DNA from: DATADF01 sp046263155
Lineage (GTDB): Bacteria; Actinomycetota; CADDZG01; WHSQ01
Direction of reading: 5' to 3'
Assembly: GCA_046263155.1 (NCBI GenBank)
Contig: JBHELF010000042.1
Span: 1 to 12,758 of the forward strand
DNA: 12,758 nt
Shown here: piece after piece, positions 1 to 8,131 of the stretch
Numbering within the stretch: position 1 is the stretch's first letter
Layout of the letters: each line of letters starts with the position of its first letter
The notes under the pieces: generated by a model
Database searches by the model: none
What the model saw: only the letters and a program-made list of their open reading frames with translations
Told to the model about the DNA's origin: nothing
Position numbers and translations under genes: made by a program

Positions 1-2
1 AC

Positions 3-164
3 CCCACCGAGGCCTGGGTCTGGCAGGACAAAGTGATCTGGGGCCTAACCGCGCGTCTGCTGCGGACGTTTCTGACGATCCTCGCGGATCTCGGATTGGC
101 GGTGATGCCGGGCGACACGACATCGTGGACCGCGTGGCCCCTCGAGGCGACGGGACGACAATGA
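3..164 (+). CDS. NUDIX hydrolase, CoA pyrophosphatase-like (C-terminal fragment)
   Basis: This is the end of a gene that begins before the window; the open frame runs from the first bases to a TGA at 162-164. The 53 visible residues include a Val-Ile-Trp-Gly-Leu-Thr-Ala-Arg stretch followed by an amphipathic leucine-rich helix. A Trp-Gly-x-Thr-Ala motif near the C-terminus is typical of CoA pyrophosphatase-type NUDIX hydrolases, which cleave CoA or its derivatives to 4'-phosphopantetheine and 3',5'-ADP. The NUDIX box that would prove the family lies outside the window, so the name is inferred from this tail. The stop overlaps the ATG of the next gene (ATGA), suggesting translational coupling. 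Confidence 0.5.
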   Translation, partial: PTEAWVWQDKVIWGLTARLLRTFLTILADLGLAVMPGDTTSWTAWPLEATGRQ

Positions 165-343
165 CAGAAGGAGTGACGGGTAGCGTGTGGACGGCTCAAA
201 GTGCAACGCCTGCCCCGGTGAGCACGCTGCAGGCTCCACCATCGGATCCGTTGACGAATGCCGGAGCGATTGTTGCGATCGTGCTCGCCGTAATCGCCGG
301 AGTTCTGGGCTATCGCATTCTGCGGGGGGGCCGAGGCCTGTGA
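161..343 (+). CDS. Small single-span membrane protein (60 aa), unknown function
   Basis: I do not recognise this protein. The N-terminal half (residues 1-33) is rich in Thr, Ser, Pro and Ala and has no predicted fold. Residues about 34-54 form one hydrophobic helix of Ala, Ile, Val, Leu and Gly, followed by a short basic tail (Arg-x-x-Arg-Gly-Gly-Arg), which suggests the C-terminus is cytoplasmic. The start at 161 was chosen because its ATG overlaps the TGA of the NUDIX gene; the nearest GAGG (144-147) is rather far upstream. An alternative GTG start at 185 has a better AAGGAG 11 bases upstream and would remove eight residues. The stop overlaps the GTG of the lipoprotein gene by four bases, so the three genes look like one operon. 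Confidence 0.55.
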   Translation: MTEGVTGSVWTAQSATPAPVSTLQAPPSDPLTNAGAIVAIVLAVIAGVLGYRILRGGRGL

Positions 344-1092
344 GGGCGACGCGCGCGTTCGCCGTTGTTGTTGTGGGGGCCCTGGTACTCGGCGCCTGCA
401 GCCAGCCGGCGCCACCGGATCAAGGCACGGCACGCTCGCAGGCCAAGCGACAGGACGAGGCCGGCTCGCGGAAAGGCGGTCGGGGGCCGAAGAAGAAATC
501 AGAGCAGGCAGGCGCGGTCTTGACCCCGGCGCCCGGAGGCGCTGTGGACGTCGCGGCGGGCGGCAACGCGGGAAACGCCACCAAGACTCGTGTCCCGTCG
601 AAGGTGGGCGAACGTTTCCGGTTCGAATCCGCGCGCGTCGAAGAGCCGAAACCCGATGCGTACAAGCAGGGTGTGGCCCCCAGCTACGCGGAGATCCTTG
701 CGGTCAAGATCGAAGGGCTCGGCGAGGACATCTCCTTCCAGGTGAACTTTGACGGCAACCTTCCCGACCGGATGACCGACGACTCGACCTACATGATGGT
801 GGGATGGAGCGTCACCGGCCGGAGGGAGCGCGACGGCTTTGGCTTCGGTGCCCGGGCGACCACTCAGGGCTGGGAGACCTACGCCGGTAGCAAGCAGGAG
901 GCCGACGTGTTTCCCGGCACATTTGAGATCGCGGCGAACACGATGACCTTCACTCTGCCGTGGGAATACCTCGAGGGGCCGCGCTCCTTCGGTTGGTTCG
1001 CCACCTCCGCCTGGGTCCAGAACGTTGGCGGGGTCGCGAGTTATTCGTCCGATCCGGTGCCGAACGGCCACCTCGGGAAATTTCCGAACTAA
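340..1092 (+). CDS. Predicted lipoprotein (250 aa), unknown function
   Basis: The GTG at 340 overlaps the previous stop (GTGA) and has a GAGG three bases upstream, after a run of G. From this start the protein opens with an Arg-rich n-region, a Val/Ala/Leu core and the lipobox Leu-Gly-Ala-Cys, with Cys20 as the predicted lipidated residue. The reading frame stays open back to 187, but an earlier start would bury the signal peptide. Residues 21-90 form a low-complexity Gln/Lys/Gly/Ala/Pro linker with a basic cluster (Gly-Pro-Lys-Lys-Lys). Residues about 95-250 alternate hydrophobic and polar residues, are rich in Trp, Tyr, Phe and Asp, and look like an extracytoplasmic beta-sandwich domain. 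No catalytic motif is apparent. The protein should be anchored on the outer face of the cytoplasmic membrane. Function is unknown. Confidence 0.75.
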   Translation: MRATRAFAVVVVGALVLGACSQPAPPDQGTARSQAKRQDEAGSRKGGRGPKKKSEQAGAVLTPAPGGAVDVAAGGNAGNATKTRVPSKVGERFRFESARVEEPKPDAYKQGVAPSYAEILAVKIEGLGEDISFQVNFDGNLPDRMTDDSTYMMVGWSVTGRRERDGFGFGARATTQGWETYAGSKQEADVFPGTFEIAANTMTFTLPWEYLEGPRSFGWFATSAWVQNVGGVASYSSDPVPNGHLGKFPN

Positions 1093-1107
1093 TCAGTCCG
1101 AACAAGC

Positions 1108-1123
1108 CATTGCTCTGGCAATG
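1108..1123. terminator. Hairpin in the convergent junction, possible bidirectional terminator
   Basis: A perfect 6-bp stem (CATTGC / GCAATG) with a TCTG loop lies between the + strand lipoprotein stop at 1092 and the - strand mutase stop at 1160. Its position between convergent genes fits a shared terminator. The stem is short and there is no strong T-run on either side, so the call is tentative. The rest of the 67-bp gap shows nothing else I can name. Confidence 0.35.
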
Positions 1124-1159
1124 AACTATTCATTACCCCCAACAGCAACTAGAGAGCTC

Positions 1160-2812
<1,653 letters not shown>

Positions 2813-2881
2813 CGTCCTCAGTGTATTTGCTCGTGCTCAGGTTGGCGGGCCACCCGGCCGCCCAAATCCGTTCATTTTGGT

Positions 2882-2900
2882 CGCGGCCCGGTAAGCCGCG
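2882..2900 (-). terminator. Stop-proximal GC hairpin after the LVIVD gene
   Basis: A 6-bp perfect stem (CGCGGC / GCCGCG) with a 7-nt loop begins three bases past the LVIVD-protein stop codon. It is followed by ACCAAAATG rather than a U-tract, so it is not a classical intrinsic terminator; it could be a U-less terminator, an attenuator or an mRNA-end stabiliser. A second, imperfect GC-rich hairpin (arms 2844-2848 and 2858-2862) lies between it and the mutase start. Confidence 0.35.
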
Positions 2901-2903
2901 CTC

Positions 2904-4286
2904 TTACTTGAACTCAGGAATCTGTAGCTGCGGGTTCATGCGAGTGCGGAAGTAGCGCACGTCTTTCTTGCCGGTTCCCTCGAGCTCGAATACGCCGACG
3001 CCGAGTTTCGAGGCATGGTCGTTCGTATAGATGAGCCCGTTGTACCAATAGGAGGCCCACATGTCGGGAAGCGTGCCCGACTCAAGAGGAAGGTAGTAGC
3101 CAATCTCCTCGGGCGCCGAAGGGTCGCTGAAATCGACCACGGATATCCCGCCGTTGTAGTACGACACCACGGCAATGTATCTCTTCGGATCCTTCATCGG
3201 GAGCACATTGAAGTTATGCGTCGTGCAACGCAAGTAATTCGCCTCGGCCTGCGTGTCCGGAAGCGGAGGCCTTCTCGGGGGGCCGTAGTGACCGGCCTCG
3301 ACCGGATTCGCAGGATCGGTTATGTCGTACACCCATAGCGCTCCCGCCGTCCCGTTCTGGCCCAGGTTGCAACCTTGAGACGCGGGCGGTTGAGCGCCCC
3401 CTGCTTCGTCGCCGAGCAACAGGTACTTGCCGTCCCAGGTCATCGCCGTCGAATGATGGATCTGGATGTCGGGATTGACGATCTCCGCCAGCACCTCGGG
3501 CGCGGCAGGGTCCTTTACATCCAACACGATCGAGTAGTTGATGCACGCCGCTACCGCGAGGTTCTTGCTCGGAAACGTAGTGACATCGTGACATCCGAGC
3601 GCGGCGACACCGAGGTCACCGACGATTTCGGCCTTGCCGGGATCTGAAAGCGGCACCTCGACGATTGAGATCTTGCGATGGCCGATCGGATTGCAATCGG
3701 TACCCCAGCTAGTCGGCACGAGCGGATACGACTCGATGTAGATGAAGATACTTTTGCCTTTCGGCAGGAGCGTATGAGTGTGGGAGCCGCAAGGAGTATC
3801 GACAGCCGCGACCTGTTCCGGTCGGGTCGGATCCTTGATGGAGACAACACGGACTCCTTCGAAAGCTGTCCCCTGCGCGATCTGCTGCTGACTGGCGGCC
3901 GCGCTCTCTTTCACATCGCAGCTCGGCCCCGCGCGCGGCGAGTCGACGGATACAAATAGCAGATCGCCATAGACGGAGACGTCGCCCTGACTCCCAGTAC
4001 ACGGCAGGAATGCAAGCTGCTTGATATAACCCTGTTTCGCCGAGACGATCTTGAAGATGCTCGGACCCTCGTAGCCGCCCGCTATCACCAACTTACCCTC
4101 GAACGCGAGGTCGCTACCTTGGGCCGCGGCCTCCTCAGTCATCATGATGGGCTGCTGCGTAAGCATCTTGATGTTGTCCGAATGGATATCGCCGTTATGG
4201 CTCGCGGCGGCGGGAATCAACCCGGAGACTGCCGCGAGTAGCGCGACCGCGAGCACAGCTATGGCGCCTTTCGTCCTGGGCTTCAT
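2904..4286 (-). CDS. Secreted LVIVD-repeat beta-propeller protein
   Basis: This 460-residue protein has a clear Sec signal peptide: a basic start (Lys-Pro-Arg-Thr-Lys), a hydrophobic core at about 8-25, and a likely cleavage after Ala-Ala-Ala near residue 28. The mature part carries degenerate LVIVD-type repeats in which a beta strand ends in Asp followed by Asp-Pro-x-x-Pro, for example near 148-155, 256-263, 319-327 and 383-391. This pattern marks a beta-propeller of about six or seven blades. It has eight Cys in the mature part (96, 123, 166, 199, 232, 248, 306, 354), which suggests disulfides and an exported location. Histidines recur at similar blade positions (169/171, 233, 277/278, 357, 424). 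The ATG has a strong GGAGGT six bases upstream (4293-4298). It sits between meaB and the mutase, although its export argues against a direct role with them. Molecular function is unknown. Confidence 0.85.
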   Translation of the reverse strand: MKPRTKGAIAVLAVALLAAVSGLIPAAASHNGDIHSDNIKMLTQQPIMMTEEAAAQGSDLAFEGKLVIAGGYEGPSIFKIVSAKQGYIKQLAFLPCTGSQGDVSVYGDLLFVSVDSPRAGPSCDVKESAAASQQQIAQGTAFEGVRVVSIKDPTRPEQVAAVDTPCGSHTHTLLPKGKSIFIYIESYPLVPTSWGTDCNPIGHRKISIVEVPLSDPGKAEIVGDLGVAALGCHDVTTFPSKNLAVAACINYSIVLDVKDPAAPEVLAEIVNPDIQIHHSTAMTWDGKYLLLGDEAGGAQPPASQGCNLGQNGTAGALWVYDITDPANPVEAGHYGPPRRPPLPDTQAEANYLRCTTHNFNVLPMKDPKRYIAVVSYYNGGISVVDFSDPSAPEEIGYYLPLESGTLPDMWASYWYNGLIYTNDHASKLGVGVFELEGTGKKDVRYFRTRMNPQLQIPEFK

Positions 4287-4370
4287 GCGCGTACCTCCGA
4301 TCGAGTTTGTGAACGGGTAATTCTCCCCGGCGCCCTCAGGCTCCTGCGCGGAAAACGGACGATGACTTGC

Positions 4371-5300
4371 CTAAAGCGCCTCCACGAGCCGATCCGCGGC
4401 TTGATAGGGGTCCAGCTTGCGCGCGATGACCTCATCGGTCAGTCGTGCGACGAGCCCGATGCCCGCGGCATCGATGCGGGCCCGGTAGCGCTCCGCCACG
4501 ATCTCTCGGATCTCTCTTTCTACTCTCCGACGACGGCGCGTCTCGAGCAGGCCGTTGTCCTCCTGCCACCGCCTGTGCTCCCCGATTCCATTCCACAGCT
4601 CGTCGATGCCCTCGTCTTTGGTCGCCACGGTGGCGACGATCGTCGGTTTCCAGGGGGCATCCGAGAGCTCGATCATCTGGCGGAGCTCCCGCACGGTGTC
4701 CTTGGCCCCCGATCGGTCCGCTTTATTAACCACGAAGACGTCTGCGATCTCCATCAATCCAGCCTTCGCTGCCTGGACGGCGTCACCCCAACCCGGATTG
4801 ACTACAACGAGAGTCGTGTCACAGGCGTCGGTGATCTCGACCTCCGCCTGGCCGACCCCCACCGTCTCGATGATCACGACCTCTTTTCCGGCTGCATCCA
4901 GGACGCGCACCGCCTCGGGAGTCGCAAGCGAGATGCCGCCCAAGTGACCTCGGGTCGCCATCGAGCGAATAAAGACCTGGTCATCCGTCGCATGTGCCTG
5001 CATACGAACCCGATCTCCGAGGAGGGCTCCTCCGGAGAATGGACTCGAGGGATCGATGGCGAGCACACCGACCTTCCGCCCATCCGCGCGCGCCTGAGCG
5101 ATCAAACGCTCTGTCAAAGTGGATTTGCCGGCCCCCGGCGCGCCGGTTATGCCGATGGAGTAGGCATCTCCGGTGTGCGAGTACAACGCTCGCATCACGT
5201 TGCCGAGATCGTCTCCGCCATCCTCGACTAGTGAGATGACGCGCGCGATGGCGAGCCGCTCCCCTGCCAGCACACGCTCGACTAAGGAGTTGGGTTCCAT
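4371..5300 (-). CDS. meaB: MeaB/ArgK-type GTPase, chaperone of B12-dependent mutase
   Basis: This 309-residue protein is a G3E-family P-loop GTPase of the MeaB (formerly ArgK) group. These proteins bind adenosylcobalamin mutases, gate cofactor loading and help replace damaged cofactor. Visible motifs are the P-loop Gly-Ala-Pro-Gly-Ala-Gly-Lys-Ser-Thr (53-61), the Asp-Pro-Ser-Ser-Pro switch region (83-100), Met-Ala-Thr-Arg-Gly-His (114-119), the Glu-Thr-Val-Gly-Val-Gly-Gln segment (145-151) and the guanine-specificity motif Asn-Lys-Ala-Asp (192-195). The Arg-rich C-terminal helices (from about residue 245) match the family's dimerisation arm. Length is normal. The ATG has an AGG about four bases upstream. 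The gene is on the same strand as the acyl-CoA mutase large subunit, with one gene between them, which points to that mutase as its client. The old lysine/arginine transport kinase annotation of ArgK is not supported. Confidence 0.95.
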   Translation of the reverse strand: MEPNSLVERVLAGERLAIARVISLVEDGGDDLGNVMRALYSHTGDAYSIGITGAPGAGKSTLTERLIAQARADGRKVGVLAIDPSSPFSGGALLGDRVRMQAHATDDQVFIRSMATRGHLGGISLATPEAVRVLDAAGKEVVIIETVGVGQAEVEITDACDTTLVVVNPGWGDAVQAAKAGLMEIADVFVVNKADRSGAKDTVRELRQMIELSDAPWKPTIVATVATKDEGIDELWNGIGEHRRWQEDNGLLETRRRRRVEREIREIVAERYRARIDAAGIGLVARLTDEVIARKLDPYQAADRLVEAL

Positions 5301-5326
5301 TTACCTGATCCGCTGGACCCGGCCGG

Positions 5327-5340
5327 CCCGCGAAGGCGGG
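5327..5340 (-). terminator. Stop-proximal GC hairpin after the NifU-like gene
   Basis: A 5-bp stem (CCCGC / GCGGG) with a 4-nt loop begins seven bases after the NifU-like stop codon and is followed by a GC-rich GGCCGGCC stretch rather than a U-tract. It resembles the hairpins placed just after the LVIVD and histone-like genes. It may be a weak U-less terminator or an RNA stability element; meaB begins 26 bases farther on. Confidence 0.3.
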
Positions 5341-5347
5341 GCACAAG

Positions 5348-5590
5348 TTAGCTTTCGATCGCTATGACCTGAGTGATTCCGGGCACCCTGTCGCGAAGGA
5401 TGCGCTCAACCCCCTGCTTCAATGTGACTGGCGATATGGGGCACTCTTCGCAGGTGCCGAAGAGCTGCACGGTTACCGTCCCGTCCTTCACTTGCGCGAG
5501 CCTGATGTCCCCGCCGTCAAGCTGGATCGCGGGACGGATCAGCTCCAGGGCTTCCTTGACTTGATCCTCGACGGTAAGTGCGGAGTTCAC
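5348..5590 (-). CDS. NifU C-terminal domain Fe-S scaffold protein
   Basis: This is an 80-residue stand-alone NifU-type domain. NifU/NfuA proteins of this type assemble a [4Fe-4S] cluster between subunits and pass it to target enzymes in the cytoplasm. The N-terminal helix leads to the diagnostic Leu-Asp-Gly-Gly-Asp (24-28), and the cluster ligands are Cys47 and Cys50 in Gly-Thr-Cys-Glu-Glu-Cys-Pro, followed by the conserved Thr-Leu-Lys-Gln-Gly-Val-Glu helix (56-62). The usual Cys-x-Gly-Cys is Cys-Glu-Glu-Cys here, a mild variation. The start is GTG (5588-5590) and no good ribosome site is evident. No cysteine desulfurase or other Suf/Isc gene is nearby, so it probably acts as a carrier with assembly genes elsewhere. 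It sits 41 bp after the four-span membrane gene and 47 bp before meaB. Confidence 0.93.
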   Translation of the reverse strand: MNSALTVEDQVKEALELIRPAIQLDGGDIRLAQVKDGTVTVQLFGTCEECPISPVTLKQGVERILRDRVPGITQVIAIES

Positions 5591-5631
5591 AGGTCAATTC
5601 TATCGGGCCTCGGTTGTCGCCGATGGAAGCG

Positions 5632-6135
5632 TTAGCGGGAAACGGGGGGACGCCCGTGAGGGTTCAGCTCTCGCGTACGCCGAATTCCCGACGCCACGAG
5701 TATGAGCCCGACGAAAGAGAACACACAAAAGGTCACGATCTCACCGGCTATATCGCCGAGCTGATTGGCGTTGGAAGCGAGGACTGCCGTAAGGGCAAAG
5801 ATGCAAATCCCATAGAGGAACAGTCCGCCCGGCACCCAACGCAGCCATCCCGGCGTAGAGCGAGGTTGCGGCGCGGGAGCCTGCTCAAAGATGCGGGAGA
5901 CCAATAACAGGATCGCTCCAATCAAAACGAAGAACATGGAAGCCAGGACCGTTCCGAGCGCGATGATGCCCAACTGGCTGCAGCACTCATCCGCTCGCGT
6001 GAGAGCGAACCCGGTTTCGGCTCGGACCAGCACAAGGGCTGTGTAAGCCGATCCCAGAACGCCGAACGCAATCCAAGCGAAGCCGAACCATTTCAAGACG
6101 TTGGCCACTCGGTTGAGGGCACTGCGGCCACTCAT
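5632..6135 (-). CDS. Four-span integral membrane protein, unknown function
   Basis: I do not recognise this 167-residue protein. It has four hydrophobic helices at about 15-38, 55-80, 101-121 and 128-151. Between the first and second is a loop with an adjacent Cys pair (51-52). Arg/Pro-rich segments at 81-99 and 152-167 put both on the cytoplasmic side by the positive-inside rule, with both termini inside. No catalytic motif is visible. Its ATG overlaps the murA stop by four bases (ATGA) and has a strong AGGAG seven bases upstream inside murA, so the start is well supported and translation is probably coupled to murA. A link to envelope synthesis is suggested by position only. Confidence 0.75.
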   Translation of the reverse strand: MSGRSALNRVANVLKWFGFAWIAFGVLGSAYTALVLVRAETGFALTRADECCSQLGIIALGTVLASMFFVLIGAILLLVSRIFEQAPAPQPRSTPGWLRWVPGGLFLYGICIFALTAVLASNANQLGDIAGEIVTFCVFSFVGLILVASGIRRTRELNPHGRPPVSR

Positions 6136-7406
6136 CCCGGGCTCCTATCCGACTGCTCGTCTTGCATCGAGATGCCGGCGCCCAATCCGTTCAACTTCGT
6201 CACGAACCGCTCGTACCCACGTTCGATATGCCCGTCGTCATAAACGCGTGTGGTTCCTTCCGCACTTAGCCCGCCCAGTACCAGGGCTGCGCCGGCACGA
6301 ATATCGGGAACGATCACGGGGGCCCCCGATAGGCGCTCGATTCCCCGGATTACCGCGTGGTGTCCCTCGACTCTGATCTGGGACCCCATGCGATTGAGTT
6401 CGTCGACAAACAGGAAGCGAGATTCGAAGACGTTCTCGGAAAGAATCGACGAGCCGTTTGCCTGGGCGAGAAGCACCATCATCGGCGGCTGCAAGTCCGT
6501 CGGAAAACCCGGGTACGGAAGCGTGACGAGATCGAGAGATTGCGCCCGCCCCGACATGGCCACCCGCACCTGCCCGTCGCCCCGCTTTATCTCGGCTCCG
6601 GCATCTTCGAGCTTTTGGAGGGGGAGTTCGAGATGCTGGGGGTTCACCTCCTCGAGCATGATCTCTCCGCGAGTAGCCGCCGCGCCTATGGCGAAGGTTC
6701 CCGCCTCTATGCGGTCCGGGATGATTCGATGCGTGACCGGCTCGAGAGACTCGACTCCCTCGATGGTGATGGAGGGCGTTCCGGCTCCCTGAATCTTGGC
6801 ACCGCAAGCATTAAGAAAGTTCGCCAGATCCTGTATCTCGGGCTCGCGCGCCGCGTTTTCAACCGCCGTCACGCCCTCCGCAGTAACCGCGCCCATGAGA
6901 ATGTTCTCGGTCGCACCGACGGAGGGGAACTCCAGCAACAAGCGCGTGCCTCGAAGGCGCTCCGCGATTCCCTCGATATTGCCGTGCTGCGAAGTGAACT
7001 TGGCACCCATTTTCTCGAGCCCTTGCAGATGTATGTCGATCGGACGTGATCCGATCGCGTCCCCGCCGGGCATCGCGACTCGAGCACGGCCCAGACGCGC
7101 CAGAAGCGGGCCGAGCACCTGAATGGAGGCGCGCATCCGACCCACAAGCTCATAGGGCGTCTCGTCCCCGAGTTCCCCGGACGCGTCGATTGTGAGCCGA
7201 TCACCTTGTGCCGTAACCCGCGCGCCCAGTCGCTCAAGCACCTCCGACATCAAAGAGACATCGGTTATCTGCGGCACTCGTTCGATAACGACCTCGCCCT
7301 TGATAAGCAACGACGCGGCCATGATCTTTAGCGCGGAGTTCTTGGCTCCGCTGATCCTCACCGTCCCGTTGAGCGGGGTCGGGCCGCGCAAAATCAAGGA
7401 CTTCAT
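6132..7406 (-). CDS. murA: UDP-N-acetylglucosamine 1-carboxyvinyltransferase (MurA), Cys-to-Asp form
   Basis: MurA catalyses the first committed step of peptidoglycan synthesis in the cytoplasm, moving enolpyruvate from phosphoenolpyruvate to UDP-GlcNAc. The 424-residue length is normal. Active-site residues are visible: Lys22-Asn23 in the N-terminal Gly-Ala-Lys-Asn-Ser-Ala-Leu-Lys motif, Arg121, Asp304 in Pro-Gly-Phe-Pro-Thr-Asp, and Arg396 in Glu-Arg-Gly-Tyr-Glu-Arg. The active-site loop reads Pro-Gly-Gly-Asp-Ala-Ile-Gly, with Asp116 at the place of Escherichia coli Cys115. The same substitution occurs in mycobacterial and chlamydial MurA and makes the enzyme insensitive to fosfomycin, which alkylates the Cys. 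The ATG (7404-7406) has only a weak GGGA upstream. The gene overlaps the membrane gene downstream by four bases. Its place after atpC, with two genes between, echoes actinobacterial gene order. Confidence 0.97.
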   Translation of the reverse strand: MKSLILRGPTPLNGTVRISGAKNSALKIMAASLLIKGEVVIERVPQITDVSLMSEVLERLGARVTAQGDRLTIDASGELGDETPYELVGRMRASIQVLGPLLARLGRARVAMPGGDAIGSRPIDIHLQGLEKMGAKFTSQHGNIEGIAERLRGTRLLLEFPSVGATENILMGAVTAEGVTAVENAAREPEIQDLANFLNACGAKIQGAGTPSITIEGVESLEPVTHRIIPDRIEAGTFAIGAAATRGEIMLEEVNPQHLELPLQKLEDAGAEIKRGDGQVRVAMSGRAQSLDLVTLPYPGFPTDLQPPMMVLLAQANGSSILSENVFESRFLFVDELNRMGSQIRVEGHHAVIRGIERLSGAPVIVPDIRAGAALVLGGLSAEGTTRVYDDGHIERGYERFVTKLNGLGAGISMQDEQSDRSPG

Positions 7407-7439
7407 TTCAGTCCCACGACCTGTGTCATCTTTCTTTGG

Positions 7440-7457
7440 GCGGGCAAGGTAGCCCGC
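7440..7457 (-). terminator. Stop-proximal GC hairpin between the histone-like gene and murA
   Basis: A 6-bp perfect stem (GCGGGC / GCCCGC) with a 6-nt loop starts eight bases after the TAA of the histone-like gene, in the 59-bp gap before murA. In the - strand transcript it is followed by CCAAAGAAAG, so there is no U-tract. It could be a weak terminator or attenuator reducing read-through of the histone-like message into murA. Confidence 0.35.
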
Positions 7458-7465
7458 TGCCGGAG

Positions 7466-8101
7466 TTAGCGCGCGGCGCGGCGGGCGCGGCCGGTGGCCT
7501 TCCGCCCCGCGGAGCGAGCTCTACCCGCGGTTCGTTTCGCGGCGCCCCGTGCTCGAGTCGCCGTGCTCTTGGCGCGCCGGGTCGTCTTCTTGCGACCGGT
7601 GGTCTTGCGCGCCGTGCTCTTGCGTGCCGTGCTCTTGCGTGCGGCAGTCTTCTTGCGTGCGGACGACTTCCGTGCCGCGGTCTTCTTGCGACCGGCGCTC
7701 TTGCGGGCGGTCGACTTACGCGCTGTGCTCTTGCGCGCGGTGCTCTTCTTTCTCGCCGGTGACTTGCGCGCGGTCGTCTTTTTGCGGCCCGCAGTCTTTC
7801 GGGCCGGTGACTTGCGCGCCGTGCTCTTCTTGCGCCCTGTCGACTTGCGCGCCGCGCCGGCACGAGCAGTGCTTTTCCGCCGACCGGTGGTTTTCCGAGC
7901 CGCCGACCGCGTCCTACTGGGGGTCGCCTCTCCTGGACTCGCTATCGCCGCGCCGGTGCCCACGGCTTCGGCCGCCAACCGACGCGCTGCTGCCAGCGGG
8001 CCGGAATCGCTGGCCCCGGGTGCAACTACATCTGCGGCGCTTTCCCCTGCGCCGGCCAAGTTCTCGCGCGCTCTATCCAGCAGAGTTCTTTCTTCTGCCA
8101 T
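7466..8101 (-). CDS. Histone H1-like Lys/Arg/Ala repeat protein (nucleoid-associated)
   Basis: This 211-residue protein has two parts. Residues 1-60 are Ala/Gly/Glu-rich and may form a short helix at about 1-16 and another at 36-48. From residue 59 to the end there is no Asp or Glu, and residues 70-176 are about twenty units of five or six residues of the form (Lys)-Lys-Ser/Thr-x-Ala/Gly-Arg, including two Ser-Pro-Ala-Arg-Lys units. Such tails resemble eukaryotic histone H1 tails and bacterial H1-like proteins (chlamydial Hc1/Hc2, Bordetella BpH1, the tails of actinobacterial HU). It probably binds and compacts DNA without sequence specificity. No HU fold is present. The ATG has a strong GGGGAGG (plus-strand 8105-8110 region). 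The repeats are reflected in DNA as tandem near-repeats, a likely source of length variation. RNA or ribosome binding is an alternative role. Confidence 0.85.
   Translation of the reverse strand: MAEERTLLDRARENLAGAGESAADVVAPGASDSGPLAAARRLAAEAVGTGAAIASPGEATPSRTRSAARKTTGRRKSTARAGAARKSTGRKKSTARKSPARKTAGRKKTTARKSPARKKSTARKSTARKSTARKSAGRKKTAARKSSARKKTAARKSTARKSTARKTTGRKKTTRRAKSTATRARGAAKRTAGRARSAGRKATGRARRAAR
7599..7770 (-). repeat. Degenerate tandem repeats of 15-18 bp coding the basic tail
   Basis: On the + strand, units such as GCGCCGTGCTCTTGC recur many times with small changes, often separated by exactly 15 or 18 bases. They encode the Lys-Ser-Thr-Ala-Arg type units of the histone-like protein. 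Near-identical adjacent copies lie at about 7607-7645 and 7714-7745. The unit length stays a multiple of three, so slippage would add or remove whole units without breaking the frame. Confidence 0.6.
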
Positions 8102-8131
8102 ACGCCTCCCCTTTCCGTTGGGCGACCGATG

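Noticed and set aside
45..242. 65-residue - strand frame across the NUDIX end and small membrane gene
   Set aside because: It crosses two + strand genes with overlapping stop/start signals and has an Arg/Pro-rich shadow-like composition.
2813..2903. Cobalamin riboswitch upstream of the B12-dependent mutase
   Set aside because: The gap is only 91 bp, too short for the usual aptamer of about 200 bases, and no B12-box-like sequence is visible.
4362..5231. 289-residue + strand frame opposite meaB
   Set aside because: The opposite strand encodes a complete GTPase with all G motifs; this frame is Arg/His/Asp-rich with no recognisable domain.
7599..7770. Possible CRISPR array suggested by regular short repeats
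   Set aside because: The units are 15-18 bp, degenerate, without unique spacers, and explained by codons of the basic tail.
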